Positions 1-8,545 of a stretch of 64,000 nucleotides of DNA are shown piece after piece (position 1 is the stretch's first letter; the number at the start of each line of letters is the position of its first letter). The position numbers and the translations under genes are program-made. The DNA comes from Flagellimonas sp. HMM57 (GTDB lineage Bacteria > Bacteroidota > Bacteroidia > Flavobacteriales > Flavobacteriaceae): contig NZ_CP090004.1 of NCBI RefSeq assembly GCF_021390175.1, forward strand, positions 868,001-932,000, in the 5' to 3' direction. A model generated the notes under the pieces. The model did no database searches, was not told the DNA's origin, and worked only from the letters and a program-made list of their open reading frames with translations.

Positions 1-1
1 A

Positions 2-115
2 AACGATATTCCAGCGGTAAATAAACCAAAAGTTGGTCTGCGGATTTTAACCTATCTGGGTATCTTTTTCCTTTCCTTTTTTGCGCTCTACTATTTTTGG
101 ATGGTCATCCGCTAA
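2..115 (+). CDS. C-terminal end of an unidentified membrane protein (partial)
   Basis: An open frame enters from the left edge of the window and ends at a TAA at 113-115. It encodes 37 residues: a short polar stretch rich in Asn, Pro and Lys, then one strongly hydrophobic segment of about 20 residues containing several Phe and Tyr, ending in Met-Val-Ile-Arg. This looks like a C-terminal transmembrane helix. Its stop overlaps the stop of the convergent OmpA-family gene by 4 bases, the tight packing expected of a real gene end. The protein family cannot be named from this fragment. Confidence 0.5.
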   Translation, partial: NDIPAVNKPKVGLRILTYLGIFFLSFFALYYFWMVIR

Positions 116-2052
116 TCAAAAAGAAGATTGTCGTTCAAGACCACTATCAAGGATCGTTGGTTTTGCTGATGGAGCATTTCCAAACAATAGACGCCATTGG
201 TACAATTGTTCAAAATTTTATTTTCCCCATACCCTACGGAATACAAAATATTGGATTCTGGAACGCCGTTTTTGAGCAAGTAGCTCTTTATAGTATCCGA
301 CCTTTTTTGCGTCAACCTAAAGTTAGTACTACTTCCTCCCCTACTGTCCGTATAGGTTTCTACCCTCAACTGTGCATTGGGGAAGCTTTCAACAAACGAA
401 ACTACTTTATCAAGTTCGGTTTCAATCTCTGGCGTAAGCTGGGTCGAATTTCTACTAAAAAAGAATTTTTTAAGTTTTACTACGGTTTGGTTTTCTTTTT
501 CTTCCACTAAATCATCGTACTCGGCAATTTCAATGGTATGACTGGAGTTTTCCATCGATTCCAATACTTTTTCCGAAAATTGCTTACTATAGGTAGCGTA
601 ACGCCCTTTTGTAGATTCCAACGTCACTTCTTTTTCCCATGGAATTTCCAATCTATAGTTCCCGTCACTGTCGGAATATGTTTCTGCCAATAATCCGCCA
701 TTCAAATCCAATAGCCTTACTTCGGCATTTTCGACCATAGCAGCTCTATTGCCAGGTTCTTTTACTACTCCTTTGAACACCAATGTTCTAAGACCCGGTC
801 TTTCATCCACCTTAAATCCATACAGATCATCTTTACCTTTTCCACCGGTTCTGTTCGATGAAAAATAGCCCAGTAAACCCTCTCCATCGTTTCTCATGAT
901 AAAACCAAAATCATCTTCAGGAGAATTGATGCCCTCACCCAAGTTTACGGGTATACTGAACGTATCTTCTTCCATATTGGATTTATAAACATCCATGCCG
1001 CCAAGACCATAAAAAACATCGGAAGAAAAATAGAAACTGTTCTCAAAAACAAATGGGGCAATTTCATTGCCTGGCGAGTTGATTCTTGGGCCCAGGTTTA
1101 TGGGTGCGGACATAATCTGTCCTCGATTGGTATACACATAGTAAATATCCGTACCGCCATAACCATCTTCAAAATTTGCCGAAAAATAGAGTCGCTGACT
1201 AACTTCATCATAAAACGGATAATAAAAAGACGTGCTTAAATCCTTCAGTAATAAACGAAAATTACCGTCCAAAGGCTGCATTCCTATTGCCAACGCATTC
1301 TTTCCATTTTTATCGAAAGACAATTTTCCATTATCTGTATTGGACAATACATATAGAATGGCATTGAGTCCCTTTGAGTAATAGGGCGTTGCTTTATGAT
1401 AATCCATTTCTGGAATTTCCGCCAAGGGTTTTGACCATGCGGAGATTTGACCATCTGGTTTTGCCTCGGCAGTAAAAATATTCAAGTAGCTCTCATAATC
1501 GGTTTTTGAATCTTGTGGCCTTCCGCTCGAAAACAATAATTTGTCACCGTAAAAAGAAGGTGAAAAATCCGAATAGGAACTGTTGGTCTTTAAATTGAAT
1601 ATTTTAAAATCCAGAGCAATATCCGCCTTGTTATCCTTAGCTAGGATTTGGGTATTAAATTCCAGATTTTCTAAAAACTCAGTGTCAAAATTAGGTGAAA
1701 TCTTGGTGAAAAAATCGGTTGTTTTGGTCTTATCCCCAATTTTTGAAAGACTACGTATCAATTTATTAAGCTCATGGTTTCCGATTAAGGTATCTTTCTC
1801 ATAAAGCTTAAGATATGCCTCTGAAGCTTTTTCAAAATTGTCGGTTTTAAAGTAAGCATCCGCCAGATTCAAGAATTGCTGCTCCGTAAGTGTTCCTTTT
1901 TGCAAATCTTCTTCATACGCGATTACTGCCTGTTTGTAATTATATTGAAAAAAATAAGCATCTCCCTTGGATTTCTTTGCTTGGGCATAACCAATGGCCA
2001 TTCCAAAAATGGAAGACAATAGTAGAACGAATATGTTTCTTGCTTGTACCAT
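112..2052 (-). CDS. OmpA-family outer membrane protein with TPR and PD40 repeats
   Basis: The 646-residue protein has an N-terminal signal peptide ending near AQA, a TPR-like helical region at about residues 25-125, PD40/WD40-like beta-propeller strands at about 160-410 (repeated SSG/FSSN and GGxDxY elements), a carboxypeptidase-regulatory-like beta domain at about 425-500, and a C-terminal OmpA/MotB peptidoglycan-binding domain at about 530-646. This order is standard for Bacteroidota OmpA proteins encoded beside PorP/SprF genes. It starts one base after the upstream PorP/SprF gene ends, so the two are co-transcribed. By family knowledge it is expected in the periplasm or outer membrane, anchoring the PorP partner or a secreted adhesin to peptidoglycan. 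That partnership is inferred from the gene order. Confidence 0.9.
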   Translation of the reverse strand: MVQARNIFVLLLSSIFGMAIGYAQAKKSKGDAYFFQYNYKQAVIAYEEDLQKGTLTEQQFLNLADAYFKTDNFEKASEAYLKLYEKDTLIGNHELNKLIRSLSKIGDKTKTTDFFTKISPNFDTEFLENLEFNTQILAKDNKADIALDFKIFNLKTNSSYSDFSPSFYGDKLLFSSGRPQDSKTDYESYLNIFTAEAKPDGQISAWSKPLAEIPEMDYHKATPYYSKGLNAILYVLSNTDNGKLSFDKNGKNALAIGMQPLDGNFRLLLKDLSTSFYYPFYDEVSQRLYFSANFEDGYGGTDIYYVYTNRGQIMSAPINLGPRINSPGNEIAPFVFENSFYFSSDVFYGLGGMDVYKSNMEEDTFSIPVNLGEGINSPEDDFGFIMRNDGEGLLGYFSSNRTGGKGKDDLYGFKVDERPGLRTLVFKGVVKEPGNRAAMVENAEVRLLDLNGGLLAETYSDSDGNYRLEIPWEKEVTLESTKGRYATYSKQFSEKVLESMENSSHTIEIAEYDDLVEEKENQTVVKLKKFFFSRNSTQLTPEIETELDKVVSFVESFPNAQLRVETYTDSRGGSSTNFRLTQKRSDTIKSYLLKNGVPESNILYSVGYGENKILNNCTNGVYCLEMLHQQNQRSLIVVLNDNLLFD

Positions 2053-2053
2053 G

Positions 2054-3043
2054 TTAGAAAAATCTTGGGGAATCTATCTGTTTTGGTTTTCCTTTTAATT
2101 TTTTATCCCTGTTCCCTTTGGAATTTCCACTGCCAAAACCACCCCTGCCAATATAAAATTTTAATATGGCTTCATGGGAACCACCGCTAAATTCACCAAG
2201 TGCATTTGTATTGTAATCGTATGAATATCCAATAAACAACCCATTGGATATTTGAAAACCGGCCAACCCACTGACAGCATTGTCAAAACGGTATGCAGCA
2301 CCTATGGTGAGCGCATCAATAAACTGAAAATTTGCCGATATGTTAATATTCAACGGGGAATTTTGCAAGTAATTTAGCAAAAATGCAGGCTTGAACTTTG
2401 TCCTGTCCGATAACTGAAAAACATAACCTCCAATCAAGTTAAACTGTAGGTTATCCTCAACTATGGTGGCCACCTCATCATTGTACAAGCCATTGGTCAA
2501 AAAATTGGGGACCGAGATTCCTGTATACCAATCCTCTTCGTACAGAAAAAGACCTGCGCCAACAGTGGGATAAAAATTGCTTACATTTTCATTGCCCAGT
2601 ACCGGATCTAAGGGGTTATTTACGGTTCCTTCGGAATAGTCAAGATTGAGTAAAGAACCGCCTGCTGCCATTCCAAAAGAAAGTTTGGTAATATCGGATA
2701 TATTGATTTGGTAGGAATAGGACACATCTATAAAAGTTTGGTCGGATGGGCCTAACTGATCATTGACTACATTAAAACCCAGTCCCATTTTCTCGTTACC
2801 AAAAGGAATATTTGCCCCAAAGCGCATAGTAGTAGGTGCACCCGGAATATCGACCCATTGTACTCGGTAGAGGCCCGCAATTTCGGGAGATTCCACTGTG
2901 CCAACATAGGCAGGATTAAAACTACCAATGTTGTACATATACTGGGTATACTGAGGTTCTTTTTGAGCATGACCAACTGTAATGACTCCGAAAACCACCA
3001 GCAGAAAATGTATATATACGATAAGACCAATATTCTTTGGCAT
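2054..3043 (-). CDS. PorP/SprF-family type IX secretion membrane protein
   Basis: This 329-residue protein has a signal peptide ending at about residue 26 (GHAQ), followed by the family hallmark motif QYTQYMYN with NPAYVGT. Alternating aromatic strands with GxGF and YSY patterns then predict an outer membrane beta-barrel. The C-terminal tail is Lys/Gly-rich. PorP/SprF proteins sit in the outer membrane and are needed for secretion or surface attachment of particular T9SS substrates, as SprF is for SprB. Its neighbours are a type B T9SS cargo gene 7 bases upstream and an OmpA/PD40 gene 1 base downstream. The three probably form a cargo-specific unit. The exact cargo dependence is inferred. Confidence 0.9.
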   Translation of the reverse strand: MPKNIGLIVYIHFLLVVFGVITVGHAQKEPQYTQYMYNIGSFNPAYVGTVESPEIAGLYRVQWVDIPGAPTTMRFGANIPFGNEKMGLGFNVVNDQLGPSDQTFIDVSYSYQINISDITKLSFGMAAGGSLLNLDYSEGTVNNPLDPVLGNENVSNFYPTVGAGLFLYEEDWYTGISVPNFLTNGLYNDEVATIVEDNLQFNLIGGYVFQLSDRTKFKPAFLLNYLQNSPLNINISANFQFIDALTIGAAYRFDNAVSGLAGFQISNGLFIGYSYDYNTNALGEFSGGSHEAILKFYIGRGGFGSGNSKGNRDKKLKGKPKQIDSPRFF

Positions 3044-3050
3044 ACTTAAT

Positions 3051-6047
3051 TTATCTTACTATTTGAATCCAACCTTTTGTTACTTCAGAACCGTCCCTTA
3101 AATCGAGTAGGTAAAAATAGGTTCCCTTTGGCAGCTCACCGTTATCCCCTGTTCCGTCCCATGAGCTGTCGTACCTATCCATCTCGAATACACTATTGCC
3201 ATAGCGGTCGAAAACTTCCAGTCTTGCATCTCCAAACTCGTTATTTGGGTCTACTAACTTTAAAGTATCATTAAATCCATCGCCATTGGGCGAGAATATA
3301 TTACATAGTGTACCCGGTGTTTGGCAGGGGCTTGGAACCACTTCGATTGAAGCGCTTGCTTCGTTATTCGATTCATCAAAATCCAAAGGAAATGTTGATA
3401 CAATTAATGTTGTATTGGTTAAAACACCCAAGGAAGTCAACGTTACCGATATTTCCAAGGTGATGATTTCTTCTGTAGTCAACTCATCAATCAACCATTC
3501 TCCGGTATCTGGGTCGTACGATCCCTTAGAAGCTGTATGGGATACATATTCGAATCCTTCACCCAGCACATCGTTCACTACAATATCAATGACCCTGTCC
3601 ATAGTATTGTTTGTCAATGTAATCAAGAATGTTACATCATTACCCAACAGAATTCTTCCATCTCTTAAACCTACCGCTTCTTCATTGATTTCTTTAGTGA
3701 TTGCCAAATCAATTGGGTCTGGGTTACAAGTAGGTGTCAAAAAGGGGTCGCAACTATCCAATGGATCAGAAGCCCTTTCAGGAACCAAAGGTGTACTGGG
3801 ATCGTCTATAACCAAAACCTCTTCACCATCGGTAAGTCCGTCACCATCCGTATCAGGATTGCCCGGGTCTGTGCCCAAATCATTTTCTTCACTATCTGTA
3901 AGGCCATCTTTGTCCGTATCAAAAATACAATTGGTCACAAAAATTGTTACTTGAACACTAGTATTGGAACATGGCGCTTGGGCTCCATTCGTTGTATATT
4001 CAAAAACATAATCCCCGATGGGTAAGTTCTCGAAGTTTACTACATTTTCTGAACCTATGGACAAACTACCGGATGGGTCGGTTACAATACTCCATGAACC
4101 AGCATCTTCTCCCGTTAGTGTATCGTCCAAATCTATGACAGCGGGGTCGTCATTCCCCAAGGTATTACAGGCAATAGTATTTATGGGCGTACCAACAAAG
4201 GGTAACTGGTTTATTGTTGCTACTACCTCTACCCTTTCGGAAGGACATCCATTGGCAGTTGCTTCCACAAAAAATGATGTGGTTTCGGAAATGAACGGTG
4301 TCTCGAATGATGTTCCCGTACCAAGTATACTTCCTCCTGTTGAACTACTGTACCAATTCAAAAAGCTACTGGCACTTGCGGAAGCTTCCAAAAGCAATGT
4401 TCCAGCTCCACACCTTGAATCTTCCGTTGTACCAGTGACATTGGGCGTAGCGTTCTGGCTTAATGTCACTGTGAGCACTGGACTTGCACAATTGTTTGCA
4501 GCATCATAGAAAAATCCAAAATACGAAGCTGCTCCCGTAACGTTACTGCTTCTATGTGCCGCAGTGACCAAAGGGTCTGGATTGGTACTCCATGTAAGTA
4601 CGCTACCAGCTGGTGCAACGGTACTGTTTACATAATCATTTAAATCCGCATTAATGGTATCACAAAAATCCGTAGGCTCGGAAGCATTTAAAACTGGAGC
4701 TGTATTACCTGCGTTACAGGCTATAGAACAGTCTATTACCGTAACAACCAAAACCGTAAATCGATTACCACATGGAAGTATGGCTCCAGAGGTAGCATAT
4801 CTAAACCGATATTCCCCTAGCGGAAGTCCACTAAAATTCACAACATTTCCTGCGCCAATAACTGCACCGTCAAGAGAAATCCAACTACCTGGGTCTGCAC
4901 CTGTTAATTGATTATCTAAATCTACACTACTTGGACCTCCTCCACCAGTACAAGCAGAAATATTGTTGGCAATTCCGGGAGAAGGTGTCGTATTGGCTAT
5001 GAGCGTAACATTAAACGTGGGACTTGCACAATCGTTCAACTGATCATAGAAAAAACCAAAATAGGTGTCTTGCACAGATGTAAAACTAGTTTGGAGGTAA
5101 TCATCCGTAACCGTTACATCTGGATTTGTACTCCATCGTAAATCGGAACCCGGTGGAATAGCACTATTGGTATAGTCATCGAGGTTTTGGACAAATGTGT
5201 CACAAAAAATAGTATCCACAGAACCATCCAATACCGGTGCCGTGTTACCTGCAACACAACTATCATCGTTGATTATGGTAACCGTAGCCGTATCGGATAT
5301 ATCAACTGTCAACACTGTATTCCCCAAATTCTCCATGGAAACAATCAAGGTTTCATCGGGTTCTTCTTTTGTATCAGGAATTGGAGTGACCGTAAAATTT
5401 ACGGTTTCACCTGCAGTACCGTTAAAATTTAGGGTTCGGCCCGCAATGCCAATATAGTCGTTATCAGCTAGCGTAGCGGTTCCATCGGCAGTGGAAATCT
5501 GAACAGTAAAGCCTCCTTCCACCAAATTATCCAAAGTGGCTGTCAGCGTTATCGCACCCGCATCTTCTGGGCCATTTGCATCTGAAATGGTTACCGAAGC
5601 AGTATCATCACTAATTATGGTTATCGTATCACTACTGGGAGCACCAATGGTATAGCCCGTACCTTCGGCCAAGGTTATGGAAACCGTTTCGTTCGCTTCG
5701 AGCAGGGAATCGTCCACTGGAATTACTTCTATCGTTGCCGTTTGTGCCGTTGCAGGGATATCCACACTTCCGCTAAGTTCCAGAAAATCGGAACCTGAAG
5801 TCGCCGTACCACTTACCGTATAATTTACGGTAATTGTAGCACCACTGTTGTTTGGCGCATCTAGACTTACGGTGAAGGATGCCGACGTAGGGCCACTTTC
5901 TGTAGCGGTATCATCAGTTGCGACGATAATGGCTACTTGACCAAGTCCAACATTGAAACCAAACAGTGTAAAAATAAGTAAAGATAGTATCCCTTTACCA
6001 TGGGTAGAGATAACAAAAGATGAGGTCTTTTTTAATACGGGCAACAT
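3051..6047 (-). CDS. Secreted Calx-beta/DUF11 protein with T9SS type B sorting domain
   Basis: A 998-residue modular surface protein. A hydrophobic signal segment covers about residues 19-36. Two Calx-beta domains follow at about 44-147 and 148-262, each ending in an IxDD motif. Next come Ig-like, Cys-containing repeats at about 265-715, including two copies of a unit beginning with AGNTAPVL and containing a LRWSTNP/LTWSTNP motif. A short thrombospondin-type-3 calcium-binding stretch (DxDxDGLTD) lies at about 715-760. A DUF11-like domain is at about 780-900. The last ~90 residues are a gliding-motility-type C-terminal domain with FSPNGDGFND, FDRYGN and WDG motifs ending in IQIVR, which marks export by T9SS as a type B substrate. 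It heads the cassette with the PorP/SprF and OmpA genes. A role in adhesion is inferred. Confidence 0.9.
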   Translation of the reverse strand: MLPVLKKTSSFVISTHGKGILSLLIFTLFGFNVGLGQVAIIVATDDTATESGPTSASFTVSLDAPNNSGATITVNYTVSGTATSGSDFLELSGSVDIPATAQTATIEVIPVDDSLLEANETVSITLAEGTGYTIGAPSSDTITIISDDTASVTISDANGPEDAGAITLTATLDNLVEGGFTVQISTADGTATLADNDYIGIAGRTLNFNGTAGETVNFTVTPIPDTKEEPDETLIVSMENLGNTVLTVDISDTATVTIINDDSCVAGNTAPVLDGSVDTIFCDTFVQNLDDYTNSAIPPGSDLRWSTNPDVTVTDDYLQTSFTSVQDTYFGFFYDQLNDCASPTFNVTLIANTTPSPGIANNISACTGGGGPSSVDLDNQLTGADPGSWISLDGAVIGAGNVVNFSGLPLGEYRFRYATSGAILPCGNRFTVLVVTVIDCSIACNAGNTAPVLNASEPTDFCDTINADLNDYVNSTVAPAGSVLTWSTNPDPLVTAAHRSSNVTGAASYFGFFYDAANNCASPVLTVTLSQNATPNVTGTTEDSRCGAGTLLLEASASASSFLNWYSSSTGGSILGTGTSFETPFISETTSFFVEATANGCPSERVEVVATINQLPFVGTPINTIACNTLGNDDPAVIDLDDTLTGEDAGSWSIVTDPSGSLSIGSENVVNFENLPIGDYVFEYTTNGAQAPCSNTSVQVTIFVTNCIFDTDKDGLTDSEENDLGTDPGNPDTDGDGLTDGEEVLVIDDPSTPLVPERASDPLDSCDPFLTPTCNPDPIDLAITKEINEEAVGLRDGRILLGNDVTFLITLTNNTMDRVIDIVVNDVLGEGFEYVSHTASKGSYDPDTGEWLIDELTTEEIITLEISVTLTSLGVLTNTTLIVSTFPLDFDESNNEASASIEVVPSPCQTPGTLCNIFSPNGDGFNDTLKLVDPNNEFGDARLEVFDRYGNSVFEMDRYDSSWDGTGDNGELPKGTYFYLLDLRDGSEVTKGWIQIVR

Positions 6048-6204
6048 TACCTATTTAGTGGTTTTCAGTTTCGTTCTTATCTCATTCTTTGGTAGGCTGT
6101 TTGGGAGGTGCCAATATTACTAAAATTCGAAGGAACGCCACAACTTTACAGCTAAAATCTAAGTTTCTTGGGTGAAATGCGCTTAGCCTGTTGAAAATTC
6201 AGTT

Positions 6205-7086
6205 TTATAACGATGCAGATGCAGTTTCTACTCCAGAATCTATCTTTCTCACCAAACCTTGAAGCACTTTTCCCGGACCTACTTCCGTAAAGGATTTTCC
6301 ACCATCTTTTACCATTTGCTGCACACTTTGTGTCCATTTTACCGGAGCGGTCAATTGTGAAATCAAGTTTGTTTTTATTTCGTCTGAATTTGTGACTGCT
6401 ATAGTTGTTACATTTTGATAAATAGGACAACTGGGAACATCAAATTTTGTTGCTTCGATAGCAGCTGCCAATTCTTCCCTTGCAGGTTCCATTAATGGTG
6501 AGTGAAAAGCCCCTCCAACAGGTAGCAATAACGCTCTTCGCGCTCCAGCTTCTTTTAACTTTTCACATGCCGCATTGACCGCCTCAATTTCTCCCGAAAT
6601 TACTAATTGCCCTGGGCAGTTATAATTCGCAGGGACAACTATACCCGATGTTTCCTCACATATTTTTTCTACAACCTCATCATCCAGACCTAAAACTGCT
6701 GCCATAGTACTTTGTTGAACTTCACAAGCTTTTTGCATGGCCAAAGCACGTTTGGAAACTAATTTCAACCCATCTTCAAACGTTAGGGTTCCATTAGCTA
6801 CCAAAGCCGAAAATTCCCCTAAAGAGTGTCCCGCAACCATATCTGGCTTAAAACTTTCACCAAGTACTTTGCTTAAAATTACTGAATGCAGAAAAATAGC
6901 GGGTTGGGTGACTTTTGTTTGCTTTAGGTCTTCCGGAGTGCCTTCGAACATGATGTCCGTAATCGAAAAATCCAAAATGTCATTCGCCCGCTCAAAAAGC
7001 TCTTGGGCTTGATTATGGTTTTCGTAAAGATCTAATCCCATTCCTACGAATTGGGCGCCTTGCCCAGGAAAAATATATGCGTTCAT
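6205..7086 (-). CDS. fabD: Malonyl-CoA:ACP transacylase
   Basis: A 293-residue cytoplasmic enzyme that moves malonyl groups from CoA to acyl carrier protein for fatty acid synthesis. The N-terminus carries FPGQGAQ. The nucleophile elbow GHSLG places the catalytic Ser at residue 88, the conserved Arg is near 113, and the second catalytic residue is His195 in GGAFHSPLM. Length matches the family (about 290-310). It is transcribed alone on the minus strand between the T9SS cassette (158 bases downstream) and the carbonic anhydrase gene (202 bases upstream), not in a fab cluster. Start at 7086 gives the usual MNAYIFPGQG beginning. Confidence 0.97.
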   Translation of the reverse strand: MNAYIFPGQGAQFVGMGLDLYENHNQAQELFERANDILDFSITDIMFEGTPEDLKQTKVTQPAIFLHSVILSKVLGESFKPDMVAGHSLGEFSALVANGTLTFEDGLKLVSKRALAMQKACEVQQSTMAAVLGLDDEVVEKICEETSGIVVPANYNCPGQLVISGEIEAVNAACEKLKEAGARRALLLPVGGAFHSPLMEPAREELAAAIEATKFDVPSCPIYQNVTTIAVTNSDEIKTNLISQLTAPVKWTQSVQQMVKDGGKSFTEVGPGKVLQGLVRKIDSGVETASASL

Positions 7087-7287
7087 TAGTCGAGTTTTTA
7101 AGTGATGCGAAAATAGCGATATTTTGAATATTTGATTTCTCGGATATCTGGATTATTGGATGTCTCGATTTTTGGTATGTTGGATGGTTGGATTATTGGC
7201 ATATTCGATAGCTTGATGCTTGGTTTTTCAACTCGATGTATTAAAACTTTGAGACTTCAAAACCCAAAATCCTATAAACAAAAACCA
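7087..7287. repeat. Intergenic region with degenerate TTGGAT-type repeats
   Basis: The 201-base gap between fabD and the carbonic anhydrase gene holds a T/G-rich, imperfectly repetitive stretch at about 7128-7240. The 11-mer TGGATTATTGG occurs at 7149-7159 and again at 7189-7199, exactly 40 bases apart, with other TTTTTGG, TTGGATG and CGATTTTTGG variants between and after them. No gene of convincing quality lies in it. The function is unknown. Confidence 0.5.
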
Positions 7288-7800
7288 TTACTCCTTAAAC
7301 CAACCCGAATACGTTACATAGTTGTTCGCGATACGGTCAATTTCACCAGAGCTTAGTTCTGGGCTAATATCTTTTATTTTCTTTGCAGGCATTCCCGCAT
7401 AAATACTACCGGCTTCAACATAGGTTCCTTTGGTGAGTACAGCTCCCGCAGCGATTATGGAGTTACTCTCCACAACGCAATCGTCCATAATGATGCTTCC
7501 CATCCCAATCAAGACATTATCTTTTACCGTACAACCATGCACCAATGCATTATGGCCTATGGAGACATTATTGCCGATTGTAGTTGGGGATTTTTGATAG
7601 GTACAATGTATCACGGCACCATCCTGAACGTTTACTTTATTGCCCATTTTGATGAAATGGACATCGCCCCTAATAACGGCATTGAACCAAACACTACATT
7701 GTTCTCCCATGGAAACTTCACCAACAATGGTCGCGTTTTCCGCAATAAAACAATCCTTACCAATCTCTGGGGATTTGCCCCTGACAGTTTTAATCAACAT
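7288..7800 (-). CDS. Gamma-carbonic-anhydrase-like hexapeptide-repeat protein
   Basis: A 170-residue left-handed beta-helix protein built of hexapeptide repeats of the [LIV]GxxxxI kind. Three histidines in the positions that bind metal in gamma carbonic anhydrases are visible: His65 (VIHC), His83 and His88 (IGHNALVH). The arginine and aspartate of the AVIRGDV motif (residues 41-47) and the Gln in NVQDG are also kept. The expected role is a trimeric metal-dependent carbonic anhydrase or a close relative (YrdA/CaiE group). Activity cannot be decided from sequence because many members are inactive. It follows the LytTR regulator gene by 13 bases, so it is probably the last gene of that operon. 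Confidence 0.9.
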   Translation of the reverse strand: MLIKTVRGKSPEIGKDCFIAENATIVGEVSMGEQCSVWFNAVIRGDVHFIKMGNKVNVQDGAVIHCTYQKSPTTIGNNVSIGHNALVHGCTVKDNVLIGMGSIIMDDCVVESNSIIAAGAVLTKGTYVEAGSIYAGMPAKKIKDISPELSSGEIDRIANNYVTYSGWFKE

Positions 7801-7813
7801 GTTTATTTATTTT

Positions 7814-8545
7814 TTATTGAAAGTACGACAGTAATGTTGCCTTTTTTGATGCGGAAACCGAAAGTTCTTTTCCATTGGATAAAACTACGCTTCCCCCTTT
7901 TCCCCTTTTATATTTTACCACTTCGCCCACGTTCACCAAATAGGATTTATGAATACGGGCAAAAGCATATTCGGTCAAGGCATCTTCAAAATATTTGAGT
8001 GTTTTGCTGACCACGATTTTCTTGTGCTCTAAATAAATTTCGGTATAATTATCATCTGCTTTGCAAAAGTAAATATCTCCAACATCCAAAACCTGAAATC
8101 CATCTTGTTGGGGCAATGTTATTTTCCCTTCTGTTTTTATCAACTTGGCTTTTAACACTTGTCCTTCAAGCGCATTTTCTTTCTCTTTGATTTCCTTGAC
8201 ATAATCAACAGCTTTTATCAATTCATCAATATTAATGGGCTTCATGAGATAGTAGGCCGCATGGTTGTTCAAGGCATCCATGGCATACTGGTTGTAAGCG
8301 GTAACAAAAACTGTTTCGAAAGTTCTATCGGGTACTTTATCCAATAGGTCAAAGGCATTTCCAAAAGGCATTTCGACATCCAAAAACACTAAATCCAGTT
8401 CGTGTTTTCGTATCAGTTCCAATCCTTCCGTAATGTTCGAAGCTTCCCCCAATAGTTGAACTCCATCGCAATACTTGGCAATATAGTTCCGAAGTATCTC
8501 CCTACTGTTCGCCTCATCCTCTACTATGATCGTCTTCAATTTCAT
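7814..8545 (-). CDS. LytTR-family response regulator
   Basis: A 243-residue response regulator. The receiver domain spans about residues 1-120, with acidic residues EDE at 9-11 and the phosphoacceptor Asp56 in FLDVEMP. The conserved Thr/Lys positions are in FVTAYN and LMKPI. The C-terminal LytTR DNA-binding domain covers about 145-243, with the family motifs YFCKADDNYTEIYL and RIHKSYLVNV. Its start overlaps the stop of the sensor kinase gene by 1 base, so the pair is translated together. The target promoters are unknown. The divergent DUF4349 gene and its own operon are the nearest candidates. Confidence 0.95.
   Translation of the reverse strand: MKLKTIIVEDEANSREILRNYIAKYCDGVQLLGEASNITEGLELIRKHELDLVFLDVEMPFGNAFDLLDKVPDRTFETVFVTAYNQYAMDALNNHAAYYLMKPINIDELIKAVDYVKEIKEKENALEGQVLKAKLIKTEGKITLPQQDGFQVLDVGDIYFCKADDNYTEIYLEHKKIVVSKTLKYFEDALTEYAFARIHKSYLVNVGEVVKYKRGKGGSVVLSNGKELSVSASKKATLLSYFQ

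Noticed and set aside
97..510. Plus-strand 137-residue open frame over the OmpA gene
   Set aside because: It has no recognisable fold and is antisense to the well-supported OmpA domain.
3286..3954. Plus-strand 222-residue open frame
   Set aside because: It is a Ser/Val-rich frame antisense to the Calx-beta cargo gene, whose domains are clear on the minus strand.
7537..7998. Plus-strand 153-residue open frame over the carbonic anhydrase gene
   Set aside because: It is antisense to a hexapeptide-repeat protein with all three metal histidines and spans into the LytTR gene, so it is a shadow.
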